Origin: Shimia sp. SK013
Lineage (GTDB): Bacteria; Pseudomonadota; Alphaproteobacteria; Rhodobacterales; Rhodobacteraceae
DNA length: 64,000 nt
Reading direction: 5' to 3'
NCBI RefSeq assembly: GCF_001292625.1
Contig: NZ_LAJH01000009.1
Location: forward strand, 558,001 to 622,000
Both the position numbers and the translations under genes were made by a program. Below are positions 10,479 to 19,841 of this stretch, piece by piece. The notes below the pieces were generated by a model. The model was not told the DNA's origin. It did not search any database and saw only the letters and a program-made list of their open reading frames with translations. Numbering within the stretch: position 1 is the first letter of the stretch; every line of letters starts with the position of its first letter.

Positions 10479-11792
10479 GTGAGAACACGACTTGCCATCC
10501 GCATGCATGCGATGATGGAGCGCCTCTTTCCGGAACGACGCCTGTTCCTGCGCTCTGACACAGACACGCGTTTCATCCGCCTAAAACCCGGAACTCAACT
10601 GTTCGCCTTTTTTGGTGGGTCGGCCATTGTTGCTTGGACAATCATCGCCACCGCGATCCTGCTGATGGACAGCATCGGGTCCGGCAATTTCCGCGAACAG
10701 GCCCGCCGGGATCAACAGACCTATGAACTGCGCCTGAATTCGCTGTCGGACGAACGCGACGCGCGCACCGACGAGGCGCTGGCCGCACAACAGCGGTTCA
10801 ATGCGGCTTTAGAACAGATTTCAGAGATGCAAACACAGCTTCTTGCCTCCGAAATACGGCGCAAAGAGCTGGAAACCGGCGTCGAGGTGATTCAATCCAC
10901 TCTGCGCCGCACGATGCAAGAACGTGACGTTGCCCGCGCCGAGGCCAAAGCGCTGGATCAGGCAAACACCGAAATCGCCAGCGCCGCGATTGGCGCCTCC
11001 CCCATGGGCAACGAGATGCTCGACGTGATCTCCGAGGCCCTTGCAGACACGGCTGCCGAACGTGATCAGGTGATCCGCGACGCACAGACCGCGCTGAACA
11101 TGGCAGATGAAATGCGCCTCGAACTGGCCCTGATGGACGAGAAAAACGACCAGATCTTCCGCCAACTCGAAGACGCGATGACGATCTCGGTTGAACCGCT
11201 CAAGAAGATGTTCACCTCCGCAGGTCTGTCCACCGACTCCCTTATGGAAGAAGTGCGGCGCGGCTATTCCGGTCAGGGTGGCCCTTTGATGCCGCTCAGC
11301 TTTTCCACCAAAGGCGGCGAGCTGACCGCTGAAACTCTGCGTGCAAATCGCCTGATTGATCAGCTTGATCAACTCAACATGTACCGCATAGCCGCCGAAA
11401 CCGCGCCGTTTGCCAACCCGCTGCAATCGTCCTTCCGCTACACCTCCGGTTTTGGCATGCGTTGGGGCCGTATGCACAAGGGCACCGACTTTGCCGCGCC
11501 TTATGGCACCCCGATCCACGTCACCGCTGACGGAGTTGTGAGCCACGCAGGCTGGCTCTCTGGATATGGCCGCCTTATCAAGGTGAAACATGCCAATGGT
11601 GTGGAAACCCGCTATGCCCACCTCGCAAGAATCCGCGTAAAAGAAGGCCAAAGGGTCTCGCGCGGCACTGTGATAGGTGATATGGGCAACTCTGGACGCT
11701 CGACCGGCACGCATCTGCACTACGAAGTGCGCGTCAATGGCCGCGCTGTAAACCCGATGACTTTTATCAAGGCTGGACAGAATGTTTTCTAA
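10479..11792 (+). CDS. M23 family peptidoglycan metallopeptidase
   Basis: 437 residues from GTG 10479, with AAGGAAG seven bases upstream. A membrane anchor lies at about residues 45-65, followed by a long coiled coil (about 70-215). The C-terminal LytM/M23 domain has HKGTDFAAPYGTPI (zinc ligands His333 and Asp337) and the THLHYEV motif (His412, His414). All zinc ligands are present, so it should cut peptide cross-links of peptidoglycan in the periplasm. Its last 11 bases overlap the bactofilin start. M23 enzymes paired with bactofilins are known to be localised by them for cell-shape control. Confidence 0.93.
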   Translation: MRTRLAIRMHAMMERLFPERRLFLRSDTDTRFIRLKPGTQLFAFFGGSAIVAWTIIATAILLMDSIGSGNFREQARRDQQTYELRLNSLSDERDARTDEALAAQQRFNAALEQISEMQTQLLASEIRRKELETGVEVIQSTLRRTMQERDVARAEAKALDQANTEIASAAIGASPMGNEMLDVISEALADTAAERDQVIRDAQTALNMADEMRLELALMDEKNDQIFRQLEDAMTISVEPLKKMFTSAGLSTDSLMEEVRRGYSGQGGPLMPLSFSTKGGELTAETLRANRLIDQLDQLNMYRIAAETAPFANPLQSSFRYTSGFGMRWGRMHKGTDFAAPYGTPIHVTADGVVSHAGWLSGYGRLIKVKHANGVETRYAHLARIRVKEGQRVSRGTVIGDMGNSGRSTGTHLHYEVRVNGRAVNPMTFIKAGQNVF

Positions 11793-12306
11793 AAGCAAAA
11801 TCAACGACCCCGCACCGAAATCTGACGCTGCGACAAACCCCGCAACCAAAGACACCGCTGCCGTTCCGCCCGCTCCGGCCAAAGCCAGCGAATTCAAATC
11901 CAGTTCTGCGCCCAAGGCCAAACCGCCGGCGTCGACACTGTCTTCCGATTTGCACGTATCGGGTAACATGCGCACCACCGGTGACATCGTTGTCGAAGGC
12001 ACCGTCGAAGGCGACATTCGCGCGCACCTGCTGACTGTCGGCGAAAGCGCCACCGTCAAAGGCGAGGTGATCGCGGATGATGTTGTGGTCAACGGCCGCA
12101 TCGTCGGTCGCGTGCGCGGCCTCAAAGTGCGCCTGACCTCGACCGCCCGCGTCGAAGGCGACATTATCCACAAGACCATCGCCATCGAAAGCGGCGCCCA
12201 CTTTGAGGGCTCCGTTCAGCGTCAGGACGATCCGCTCAACGGCGGCAAAACTGCGATCCCCGCACCTGCCGCAGCGCCAGCGGCCAAGCCTGCCAAAGCA
12301 GACTGA
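11782..12306 (+). CDS. Bactofilin (polymer-forming cytoskeletal protein)
   Basis: 174 residues. The central bactofilin beta-helix spans about residues 52-140, with the short repeating turns of the family (GDIVVEGTVEGDIRAHLLTVGE type). Flanking tails are disordered and rich in Ala, Pro and Lys. It polymerises without nucleotide on the inner face of the membrane and acts as a scaffold. Overlap with the upstream M23 peptidase gene by 11 bases implies translational coupling. A strong terminator follows 25 bases after the stop. Confidence 0.94.
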   Translation: MFSKSKINDPAPKSDAATNPATKDTAAVPPAPAKASEFKSSSAPKAKPPASTLSSDLHVSGNMRTTGDIVVEGTVEGDIRAHLLTVGESATVKGEVIADDVVVNGRIVGRVRGLKVRLTSTARVEGDIIHKTIAIESGAHFEGSVQRQDDPLNGGKTAIPAPAAAPAAKPAKAD

Positions 12307-12330
12307 CTTCACCTCACATCCACACGTTTA

Positions 12331-12356
12331 AAGGCGCCCAATAGGGCGCCTTTTTT
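12331..12356 (+). terminator. Rho-independent terminator after bactofilin gene
   Basis: AAGGCGCCC, a short ATA loop, then GGGCGCCTT and a run of six T. It ends the M23-bactofilin operon. Confidence 0.85.
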
Positions 12357-12442
12357 ATGTCCGACCCTTCGCCTCATATGTTGTGGCATCTGGGCGGAAA
12401 ACTTCCCCTTACTCGTTTTTTGATTTTGCGCCTACACTCAAG

Positions 12443-12457
12443 ACACTTTTAAAGTGT
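12443..12457. promoter_or_regulatory. Perfect palindrome before aqpZ
   Basis: ACACTTT-T-AAAGTGT is a 15-base perfect palindrome ending just before the GGAGGG ribosome-binding site of aqpZ. Its position in the 5' leader suggests an operator or a translation-affecting hairpin. No regulator is assigned. Confidence 0.45.
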
Positions 12458-12470
12458 TCGGAGGGACAAC

Positions 12471-13160
12471 ATGTTTAAGAAACTAGGCGCCGAATTTATC
12501 GGCACATTCTGGCTGGTCTTTGGCGGCTGCGGCAGCGCGGTACTTGCCGCTGGCGTAGCAGATGTCGGCATCGGTTGGCTCGGCGTTAGCCTTGCGTTTG
12601 GCCTGACAGTTTTGACAATGGCCTATGCGGTGGGCCACATTTCAGGCGGCCATTTCAATCCTGCGGTAAGCCTTGGCCTTGTGGTGGCTGGCAAATTTGA
12701 AGCCAAAGATCTGCTCCCCTATTGGGGCGCGCAGGTCACGGGCGCCATTATGGCGGCGATTGTCCTATTTGTGATTGTCTCTGGCGGCCCGGATTTCGCA
12801 GGCGTCGGTGGCTTTGCCTCCAACGGCTATGGTGCGGCCTCTCCGGGTGGCTACTCCATGACATCCGCGTTGGTGATCGAAGTCGTGCTCTCGGCAGCCT
12901 TCCTCTTCATCATTCTGGGCGCAACCTCCAAGGGTGCACCAGCGGGCTTTGCCCCGATCGCGATTGGTCTTGGCCTGACGTTGATCCACCTGATCTCGAT
13001 TCCAGTGACCAACACCTCAGTCAATCCCGCCCGCTCCACTGGCGTCGCGCTCTTTGCGGACGGCCCGGCTTTGGCCCAGCTCTGGCTTTTCTGGGTTGCT
13101 CCTCTGCTTGGCGCTGCCATCGGCGGCATTTTGTGGAAGACCCTCGGGTCCGAAGACTGA
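12471..13160 (+). CDS. aqpZ: Aquaporin Z
   Basis: 229 residues, six membrane helices, MIP family water channel. Both NPA boxes are present: GHFNPAVS (residues 63-65) and SVNPARS (185-187), the second followed by the selectivity-filter Arg188. A His in the filter position and the short C-terminus fit the water-specific AqpZ group rather than GlpF. The start has a clear GGAGGG ribosome-binding site. It is monocistronic, flanked by a palindrome upstream and a hairpin downstream. Confidence 0.95.
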   Translation: MFKKLGAEFIGTFWLVFGGCGSAVLAAGVADVGIGWLGVSLAFGLTVLTMAYAVGHISGGHFNPAVSLGLVVAGKFEAKDLLPYWGAQVTGAIMAAIVLFVIVSGGPDFAGVGGFASNGYGAASPGGYSMTSALVIEVVLSAAFLFIILGATSKGAPAGFAPIAIGLGLTLIHLISIPVTNTSVNPARSTGVALFADGPALAQLWLFWVAPLLGAAIGGILWKTLGSED

Positions 13161-13180
13161 CACCGTGTCTTTCCAATCCA

Positions 13181-13211
13181 TGCGCCGCCTACCGATGCGT
13201 CAGGCGGCGCA
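13181..13211. repeat. 10-bp inverted repeat downstream of aqpZ
   Basis: TGCGCCGCCT and its exact complement AGGCGGCGCA flank an 11-base loop, 20 bases after the aqpZ stop. It lacks a T run, so it is a possible transcript-end hairpin rather than a classical terminator. Confidence 0.5.
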
Positions 13212-13308
13212 TCTATAAACTGCGATCTGCGTGCATTACGCGCGTTGATCCACGCTTCATTAACCAAAAACTGCGATGTCCATCCTGACATAAAACTCAG
13301 GAGCCAGA

Positions 13309-14511
13309 ATGGAACCGCAAGTCAGACTCGGCCTCGCCCATTTGTCAAAATTGGCCTACGCAGGTGCAGACCTGTCTGCGCTACAGCAATCCTGTCTGGA
13401 TCAGATGTTGCAGGGCACCAACACCAGCGGCGCGCTCATGGACCTTTCCATCATTGCGCAAATGCAAGGCAACGCCGCCCTTGGCCGCGACTTTCAGGAC
13501 AAAGCGCTGCAAAGCCACCGCAGTTTCTCCATCAACCGACAGATCGCCCCGCAAACCCGTGTTCTGGTCTTTGCCGAACCCAAGGCGTTTGGTAAGAACA
13601 CGCCCATCGAATTTCTGCTCGACTCGCCTGCATTCGAGGTCATCACCTTCTATCCAGCCCCCCACAGCACCCCCGCCGATCTGCCCGATCACGACGTTGC
13701 CTTTTGCGCTGGCAGCTCTGAAAGCCTGACGACAGACGCCTTCTTTGACGCTGTGCGCACACTGACCGCAAACACCGGCAAAACCGTGCTGAACCTGCCG
13801 CCAAAACTGGTCAAACCCGCACGCGACGCTCTGCCTGTGCTGCTGGGCGACACCATCGGCCTGCGTACCGCCAAAACCGCACGGTTTACCCAGGACCAGC
13901 TGGTTGATTTGCCCACGCAAAACGCCGCCCCCATCGGCGTTTACCCCAACATCATTCGCCCGCACGGCTCCCACGCCGGTCTTGGGTTGGAAAAACTCAC
14001 ATCATCCGATGATCTGGTCGCTTATCTGTCACGCCATCCCGACACCCTTTTCTTTGCTTCGGAATTCTTTGACTACGCGACTCCCGCCGACGGTCTCTTT
14101 CGAAAACAACGGGTGGTTTTTATCGACGGTCACCCCTTCCCTGCGCACCTCGCCATCGCGGCCCGATGGGACGTCTGGTATATGAACGCCGACATGGATA
14201 AATCACAAGCCAAACGCGATGAAGAAGCCGCGTTCATGGACAGTTTTGAAGATGATTTCTGCACACGGCACGCCAAGGTCCTGCGCAAACTCACTGACAC
14301 GTTTGGACTCGACTATTTCGGCATCGACTGCGCCGAGGACACAGACGGTAACCTTGTGGTGTTTGAGGTCGACAACGTGCTGATCGTGCACAACATGGAA
14401 CCGCTGGAAATCTTTCCCTACAAAGACCGCCACATGCGCCGTCTGTTTTCCGCATTTCAGACCATGGTCTCCAACGCGGCAACCGCGGCAACACCCGCCG
14501 GTCCCCTCTAG
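13309..14511 (+). CDS. ATP-grasp-like protein, unknown substrate
   Basis: 400 residues, start supported by AGGAG five bases upstream. The N-terminal ~85 residues look helical and TPR-like. The rest has an ATP-grasp layout: NIIRPHGSHAGLGLEK (about 214-229) resembles the phosphate-binding loop, FFASEFFDY (about 245-253) the hinge, and GIDCAEDTDGNLVVFEVDN (about 341-359) the metal-binding Asp and Glu-x-Asn pair near the C-terminus. This would make it a carboxylate-amine ligase. Neither substrate nor partner is evident, and neighbours (aqpZ and a convergent HlyD gene) do not help. The ATP-grasp call is from motif reading and only moderately sure. Confidence 0.6.
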   Translation: MEPQVRLGLAHLSKLAYAGADLSALQQSCLDQMLQGTNTSGALMDLSIIAQMQGNAALGRDFQDKALQSHRSFSINRQIAPQTRVLVFAEPKAFGKNTPIEFLLDSPAFEVITFYPAPHSTPADLPDHDVAFCAGSSESLTTDAFFDAVRTLTANTGKTVLNLPPKLVKPARDALPVLLGDTIGLRTAKTARFTQDQLVDLPTQNAAPIGVYPNIIRPHGSHAGLGLEKLTSSDDLVAYLSRHPDTLFFASEFFDYATPADGLFRKQRVVFIDGHPFPAHLAIAARWDVWYMNADMDKSQAKRDEEAAFMDSFEDDFCTRHAKVLRKLTDTFGLDYFGIDCAEDTDGNLVVFEVDNVLIVHNMEPLEIFPYKDRHMRRLFSAFQTMVSNAATAATPAGPL

Positions 14512-15734
14512 GAAAACACCAAGGCTTTTACCGGCAACAAGACTGCCTGCGCCCGCATGATGATCGCATTGGCAATGCCCATGCCGTCGACAACGCTGGC
14601 CACGACACCACCAAAACCTTGAATGTCTCCCGCCTCAATCGCCATTCCGCGATTGCTATAGGCCACGCCAACGCATTGGCTCCCCGGCAAAACACCGTCG
14701 GTATGGCCTTTGAACACTGGCTCAAGAAACACCGTTACGGTCCCCGGCCTGCGGCGATCCAGACTGTCCACCAGCGTATCCCCCGGACGGAATTGCCCGC
14801 CTGCGATCACGCCTTGCCGCTCTGCAATCACCATTGGGATCACCTCCATCGGTTTGGAGGCACAGGCAATTTCCACCAGCATTCCCTGCACCAGAACAGG
14901 CGCAGAAATCTGCTTGAACGAGGCCACGAACCGCCCCTGGCCGGTGACGTCCGGCACAAGGATACCGGCGGGACGCAAAATCGGATTGACCAGATCTCCG
15001 GGTTTGAGAAGAAACTGTGTGACCGTCCCCGCGACCTCGGCATATACGGTCGACAGCTGGATTTCTGTCTCCGCCTCCGCAAGCTGTGCAAGCGCCCGCT
15101 GACGTTGGGCGGGTAGAACATCATTGACCCGCGTGCGCGCCGCATCCCATGTGGCCAGCGCCGCGTCCCGTGCTCCTGTGGCCTGCAAAACTGCCCGCTC
15201 AAGACGCTGCAACTCCTGTTCGCTGACAACCGTATTGTTGCGCTCGGCAATTTCTGTTCGTCGCGCCAAATCATCCTCGGCCTGCGCCAAAACCGCTCCG
15301 GCGGTGTCAAATTGCCCACGCGCGGCCGCAATCTCGGACTGCCCCAGCAACAACGCCGCATCCACTTCGGCAATACTGCGCCGCGCGGTCTCGGCGGCGG
15401 CCTCTTGTCGACTGGTGTCGAGCCGGAACAAAGCGTCACCCTCAGCCACCGCAGCGTTGTTTGTCACATAAACCTCGGCCACACGTCCGGCCCGCTCCGA
15501 CAGGACACTCACGGTCCGGAACGGGGACTGCACCGTGATCGCCGTGGGATGAAAATGGAAAATCACAGTGATAAGCGCGATCGCCAGAACCCCGCATGAG
15601 GTCAGCCCCCACCGAAGCTCATACCAGACATTAAACAAGGTTATTTCATGACCCATCCGCTTGCCTTGGCGGTATCGGCGGTACAGGTAATCCGGCAGGA
15701 TTGTCACAAGGGCGGAGAAGATCAGCTCAAGCAT
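14508..15734 (-). CDS. HlyD-family periplasmic adaptor protein
   Basis: 408 residues. A hydrophobic anchor lies at about residues 46-62. Then come a lipoyl half (GRVAEVYVTNNAAVAEGDALFRLD), a long coiled-coil hairpin (about 105-215) and the second lipoyl half with beta-barrel (AGTVTQFLLKPGDLVNP). This is the architecture of membrane-fusion proteins of efflux or secretion systems. No ABC or RND partner is next to it. Its only partner is the small membrane protein upstream, overlapping by 8 bases, an arrangement also seen for adaptor plus small-membrane-protein pairs such as YibH and YiaV of E. coli. Confidence 0.8.
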   Translation of the reverse strand: MLELIFSALVTILPDYLYRRYRQGKRMGHEITLFNVWYELRWGLTSCGVLAIALITVIFHFHPTAITVQSPFRTVSVLSERAGRVAEVYVTNNAAVAEGDALFRLDTSRQEAAAETARRSIAEVDAALLLGQSEIAAARGQFDTAGAVLAQAEDDLARRTEIAERNNTVVSEQELQRLERAVLQATGARDAALATWDAARTRVNDVLPAQRQRALAQLAEAETEIQLSTVYAEVAGTVTQFLLKPGDLVNPILRPAGILVPDVTGQGRFVASFKQISAPVLVQGMLVEIACASKPMEVIPMVIAERQGVIAGGQFRPGDTLVDSLDRRRPGTVTVFLEPVFKGHTDGVLPGSQCVGVAYSNRGMAIEAGDIQGFGGVVASVVDGMGIANAIIMRAQAVLLPVKALVFS

Positions 15735-16104
15735 CAGCCACCTCCTCTGCGATGTTTAAACCGTCTTTACCCGCCGCATCCGGCAGGGCATCCTTGAGCC
15801 TCGCACTTGGAAAAACCTCGTGCAATGGCACTGCGGCAATCAAAATAGCCACAATCCAAAACGCATTGTTCATAGTGAAAAGCGAGATCAGCCCGAGCAC
15901 GCTCACCAGTTGACCCTGGACCTTGTGCATGCCCGTGGCCATCCGATCCGGTATCGATTGAATGGTAAAGTAGAGCGCTCCAAATCCGACCAAAGCGCCG
16001 ATAAGCACTAATCCCACGACCCACATAAACCCATCGGTTTGGAGCGGGCCCGTGACCCAGAACGGCATATGTGACATTGCCTCAGCAGTTAGGTGAGTGT
16101 CCAT
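15727..16104 (-). CDS. Small inner-membrane protein paired with HlyD adaptor
   Basis: 125 residues from ATG 16104, preceded by GGAGGT. The frame extends to 16164 but has no signal there. Two clear hydrophobic stretches (about 25-48 and 65-92) with NNAFWIVAILIAAVPL in the second predict a two-helix membrane protein. The C-terminus is soluble and acidic. It overlaps the HlyD-type gene by 8 bases, so the products very likely work together in export. I do not recognise a named family. Confidence 0.72.
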   Translation of the reverse strand: MDTHLTAEAMSHMPFWVTGPLQTDGFMWVVGLVLIGALVGFGALYFTIQSIPDRMATGMHKVQGQLVSVLGLISLFTMNNAFWIVAILIAAVPLHEVFPSARLKDALPDAAGKDGLNIAEEVADA

Positions 16105-16188
16105 CGGACCTCCAATCAAACGGCGCGTTCGCCCCAGTTCACTTGAAAATCCCTTAAAAATCAACGTTTCAGTTGAATATCACCCAAG

Positions 16189-17175
16189 TCATTGCCCCAA
16201 CATCCATTGCCCATCCGGCCAAAAGGCGTGAAACGCAAAGGCAAACATCACGTCATGCGGCACATCACGCCCCTGTTTGTCGCGCACCCGGATAGAGCCA
16301 ACGTCGCGTCCACGGGCAATCGTGGTCGAATCCAAAGCGCTGGCCTGACCAGCCTTCCACTCGATTTCAACGTCCGCCTCGCGCACCAAACCGACATCTG
16401 CCAATCGCGTCATTGGCCAGGCCCGATCCCCTACCCGCACCACGCGCTCCAGCGCCGGGATATTGTGCGGCGGCAACTCACCATTATAAAGAAACGGCCG
16501 CGATGAGCTGTCATAACTCACATAAGGGTTCGCCCCATAGCGCCGCCCAAACGCAGGCTCAGCCATCACCAACCCGTCAGGGTGCCGGTCTTTAAACTGC
16601 GCCCAGCTTTCCATCCATGTCGGCAACGCGACCAGCTTGACGCCATTCATCTCCCCGACAATGCCTTCGCCGATGGCCTGCTGCCACCAGCTTTGGGTCT
16701 CGCGGTCATACATTATCATGTCCGAATTTCGCAGCTTGCCTGACACACCAAATGTCAGCGTTTTGCCCTTGGCGCGACGATCAAAGGTCATTGCCGAATT
16801 GCACAATGGACAGAACGTCACCGCCACCGGCACCCCGCCCACCGTATCGTTCACGATCTCATGCCATGTCAGATACCGGATCGGATACGCCCGCGGCTCA
16901 GCGCCCGCGATCTCCAGCGTGACCACAGGTTCGGTGTCTCCAATTCTGCCTTCCTGACCGACACGCATAAACTCCGGATCAGACAGCGCCGGAATGCCGT
17001 CTTTTGGCGGCCCACCAGACAAAACCTCTCCCCAATGCGGCACAGAGGTGCGGCTAAAATCCGTCTCCGGCCACTCATGTTTCCAAAAATTCGGATCCGC
17101 CAGCGCGGCCATTGGCATAGCCAAAGCCGCTATGGCCAGCACAAGCACATGGCACTTCAAAGACGTCAAACGCAT
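16189..17175 (-). CDS. DUF3179 domain-containing exported protein
   Basis: 328 residues with a signal peptide (about 1-26, cleavage after ALA). The DUF3179 hallmark is the block AVTFCPLCNSAMTFDR (about 116-131) with the C-x-x-C pair and the later YDRETQSWWQQAIGEG. The function of the family is unknown; a redox or metal role for the CPLC pair is plausible but unproven. It stands alone between a terminator upstream and the 85-base gap before the DUF-membrane gene. Confidence 0.9.
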   Translation of the reverse strand: MRLTSLKCHVLVLAIAALAMPMAALADPNFWKHEWPETDFSRTSVPHWGEVLSGGPPKDGIPALSDPEFMRVGQEGRIGDTEPVVTLEIAGAEPRAYPIRYLTWHEIVNDTVGGVPVAVTFCPLCNSAMTFDRRAKGKTLTFGVSGKLRNSDMIMYDRETQSWWQQAIGEGIVGEMNGVKLVALPTWMESWAQFKDRHPDGLVMAEPAFGRRYGANPYVSYDSSSRPFLYNGELPPHNIPALERVVRVGDRAWPMTRLADVGLVREADVEIEWKAGQASALDSTTIARGRDVGSIRVRDKQGRDVPHDVMFAFAFHAFWPDGQWMLGQ

Positions 17176-17263
17176 GGGGTCCTCCTGTCGCTGGTCTCAG
17201 GCTGCGCCGAAACATGGTGTCCAATCCAGCCCCCACACGCGCTTGTGACAGGGTTTTTACAAC

Positions 17264-17295
17264 AAAAAAGGCCGGAGCATTGCTCCGGCCTTTTC
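17264..17295 (-). terminator. Terminator after the two cyclophilin genes
   Basis: AAAAGGCCGGAGCA / TGCTCCGGCC hairpin followed on the minus strand by CTTTTTTGTT. A near-perfect stem, with a shorter T run on the plus strand too. Confidence 0.85.
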
Positions 17296-17313
17296 AATCG
17301 AACCCGCATCCAA

Positions 17314-17865
17314 TCACTCAGATACAGTGACTTTCTTCATCACATCCGGCTGACCCGTCACCGCTCCGGTGCGCGGGTGGCCGCGTTTGATCGCGTCCAC
17401 AACGTCCATGCCGTCGGTGACGCGACCAACCACAGTGTATTGACCGTTCAGGAACGCGCCTTCTTCAAACATAATGAAGAATTGCGAGTTTGCACTGTCA
17501 GGGCTTTGCGACCGCGCAATGCCAACCACGCCGCGATCAAAATTCTCATCCGAGAACTCTTGAGCCAGATCAGGATAGCTTGACCCGCCGGTGCCCGCGC
17601 GACGCATGTCCATACCCATCTTGCCAAACTGCACATCGCCAGTCTGCGCCATAAAGCCTTCAATCACGCGGTGAAACACCACGCCATCATAAGCCCCTTC
17701 ATTGGCCAGCGTACTTAGACGCTCAACGTGGTTCGGCGCCACATCCTCAAGCAGATCAATGGTGATCGTGCCGTTGGAATAACCTTCGACCTCAATGGTC
17801 ATCTCCGTGGCCAGCGCAGGCGCCGCCATCAGAGCAAAGGCTGCAACCAGATTACGCATCAACAT
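17314..17865 (-). CDS. Exported peptidyl-prolyl cis-trans isomerase (cyclophilin type)
   Basis: 183 residues. A short signal peptide (residues 1-19, ending APALA) sends it to the periplasm. The cyclophilin core has VVFHRVIEGFMAQTGD, ARSQSPDSANSQFFIMF and FLNGQYTVVGRVTDGMDVVD, containing the catalytic Arg and the Gln/Phe substrate-pocket residues. It overlaps the next upstream ppi gene by 14 bases. The two are evidently a tandem duplication in which one copy gained an export signal. Confidence 0.92.
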   Translation of the reverse strand: MLMRNLVAAFALMAAPALATEMTIEVEGYSNGTITIDLLEDVAPNHVERLSTLANEGAYDGVVFHRVIEGFMAQTGDVQFGKMGMDMRRAGTGGSSYPDLAQEFSDENFDRGVVGIARSQSPDSANSQFFIMFEEGAFLNGQYTVVGRVTDGMDVVDAIKRGHPRTGAVTGQPDVMKKVTVSE

Positions 17866-18364
17866 CTGCAGCCACCTTGACCGACACCATACGATCCGGG
17901 TTCGCAGGTGGCTCGCCCTTCATGATCGCATCCACATGGTCCATGCCGGAAATCACGCGGCCATAAACGGTGTATTGGCCGTTCAGGAAATGGTTGTCTT
18001 TGAAGTTGATGAAAAACTGCGAATTCGCGCTGTCGGGGTTCTGGCTACGCGCCGCACCCAAAGTGCCACGATCATGCGGCAGCTTGGAAAATTCAGCGGC
18101 CAGATCCGGCAAGTCAGACCCACCCGTGCCTGCCATACGCAGGTTGAAATCTTTTTCCATGTTGCCATTGGCCACATCGCCCGTCTGCGCCATGAAACCG
18201 TCAATCACACGGTGAAACGCCACGTTGTCATACTGACCCGACCGCGCCAGCTCTTTCATGCGCGCTGCGTGACCGGGCGCCACATCCGCCATCAGTTCGA
18301 TGACAACAGTGCCGTCTTTGAGTTCCATCAGGATGGTGTTTTTGGGGTCTTTGATATCGGCCAT
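17852..18364 (-). CDS. ppiB: Cytoplasmic peptidyl-prolyl cis-trans isomerase B
   Basis: 170 residues from ATG 18364, with GGAGAG just upstream; an in-frame ATG four codons earlier lacks such a site. No signal peptide. Cyclophilin motifs NVAFHRVIDGFMAQTGD, ARSQNPDSANSQFFINF and FLNGQYTVYGRVISGMD are intact. Accelerates prolyl isomerisation during folding. First gene of a two-gene unit with the exported paralogue. The divergent pgk gene starts 126 bases away, leaving room for back-to-back promoters. Confidence 0.93.
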   Translation of the reverse strand: MADIKDPKNTILMELKDGTVVIELMADVAPGHAARMKELARSGQYDNVAFHRVIDGFMAQTGDVANGNMEKDFNLRMAGTGGSDLPDLAAEFSKLPHDRGTLGAARSQNPDSANSQFFINFKDNHFLNGQYTVYGRVISGMDHVDAIMKGEPPANPDRMVSVKVAADVDA

Positions 18365-18490
18365 TGGGCTCTCCACTATCTAACTTTGGCCGCAAGGTAA
18401 TCGCGGCTTGCCAGAAAGCCAAGAGACCGCATTGACCCCTGCCCTGATTGCGCTAGGAAAGAGCCAGATATTTTAAAGCGGAGAGACCCA

Positions 18491-19681
18491 ATGGCCTGGA
18501 AAACCCTCGATCAGATGGAACTTGCGGGCAAGAATGTCCTCACCCGCGTTGATATCAACGTCCCCGTCGCTGACGGAGAGGTGAGCGACACCACCCGCAT
18601 TGACCGCATTGTCCCCACTGTGCGCGACATTCTCAAAGCGGGCGGCAAGCCAATCCTGCTGGCGCACTTTGGCCGGCCCAAAGGCGAACGCGTCCCCGAG
18701 ATGTCGCTGCAACAACTGGTCCCTGCGCTGGAAACAGCTTTTGGCACCACCGTGATGTTTGCGGCCGATTGCGTTGGCCCAGCCGCCGATGCCGCCATCA
18801 ACGCCATGGCGGACGGCCAAGTGCTCTTGCTGGAAAACACTCGCTACCACGCGGGCGAAACCAAAAACGACGACGACCTGACCGCGCAAATGGCCGCGCT
18901 TGGCGATGTGTTCTGCAACGACGCCTTCTCGGCCGCCCACCGCGCCCACAGCTCCACCTGCGGTCTCGCCCATGCCCTGCCATCCTGTGCCGGTCGCTTG
19001 ATGCAGGCCGAGCTCTCTGCGCTTGAAGGCGCATTAGGCACGCCCGTCCGCCCCGTGACCGCCGTGGTTGGCGGCGCCAAAGTCTCCACCAAGCTCGAAC
19101 TGCTCGGCAATCTCGTGGGCAAGGTCGACAATCTTGTGATCGGTGGCGGCATGGCCAACACCTTCCTTGCGGCCCAAGGCATCAACGTCGGAAAATCGCT
19201 GGCGGAACATGACATGACCGACACCGCGTCCGAGATCATGACCAAGGCCAAGGCGGCCGGTTGCAACATCGTGCTGCCAACCGACGTGGTTGTGGCGCGC
19301 GAATTTGCCGCCAATGCCGCCAACGAAACCGTGGCTGCCGATGCCTGTCCGGCCGACGCCATGATCCTTGATGCGGGTCCGGCCACCGTAGCCGCAGTTG
19401 CCAAGGTGTTTGACGCCAGCAAAACCCTGATCTGGAACGGTCCCATGGGGGCGTTTGAAATCGAGCCTTTCAATGCCGCCACAGACGCCGCCGCAGTTCA
19501 GGCCGCAGCGCTCACCAAATCCGGCGCGCTGATCTCGGTCGCAGGTGGCGGTGACACCGTGGCTGCGCTCAACGCGTCCGGCGCGGCCGCCGACTTCACC
19601 TATATTTCCACCGCCGGTGGCGCCTTTCTGGAATGGATGGAAGGCAAAGAGTTACCCGGTGTGGCCGCTCTGAACCGCTAA
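18491..19681 (+). CDS. pgk: Phosphoglycerate kinase
   Basis: 396 residues, full length. Glycolytic and gluconeogenic enzyme exchanging phosphate between 1,3-bisphosphoglycerate and ADP. The N-terminal signature [13 protein letters not shown], the substrate-binding [10 protein letters not shown], the hinge and the ATP-site GGAKVSTKL and GGGDTVAAL are all visible. A GGAGAG ribosome-binding site precedes the start. The class I aldolase gene follows 160 bases downstream, so glycolytic functions are grouped here. Confidence 0.98.
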   Translation: MAWKTLDQMELAGKNVLTRVDINVPVADGEVSDTTRIDRIVPTVRDILKAGGKPILLAHFGRPKGERVPEMSLQQLVPALETAFGTTVMFAADCVGPAADAAINAMADGQVLLLENTRYHAGETKNDDDLTAQMAALGDVFCNDAFSAAHRAHSSTCGLAHALPSCAGRLMQAELSALEGALGTPVRPVTAVVGGAKVSTKLELLGNLVGKVDNLVIGGGMANTFLAAQGINVGKSLAEHDMTDTASEIMTKAKAAGCNIVLPTDVVVAREFAANAANETVAADACPADAMILDAGPATVAAVAKVFDASKTLIWNGPMGAFEIEPFNAATDAAAVQAAALTKSGALISVAGGGDTVAALNASGAAADFTYISTAGGAFLEWMEGKELPGVAALNR

Positions 19682-19699
19682 CACCTGCCCGAAAACTGA

Positions 19700-19762
19700 C
19701 CATAATTGGCGCAACAATTAAGCCGAGACTCAAATTAAATCTCGCTAGCGCCACCATAATTG
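19700..19762. promoter_or_regulatory. Repeat-rich leader between pgk and aldolase
   Basis: CCATAATTG occurs as a direct repeat (19700-19708 and 19754-19762). Between the copies lie nested inverted repeats: TGGCGC with GCGCCA (outer) and CGAGA with TCTCG (inner), including the 8-base palindrome CGCTAGCG. It could be an operator pair or an RNA structure; no T run follows, so it is not an obvious terminator. Confidence 0.4.
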
Positions 19763-19841
19763 AAACCCTTGCCCTGCTGATCTATGACGCAGGGCAAAGG
19801 GGCTAAATGCCTTTCTTAAAAACCATTTTACGGGGTTACCC

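Noticed and set aside
10821..12185. 454-codon minus-strand open frame
   Set aside because: Antisense to the M23 peptidase and bactofilin genes; composition is not protein-like.
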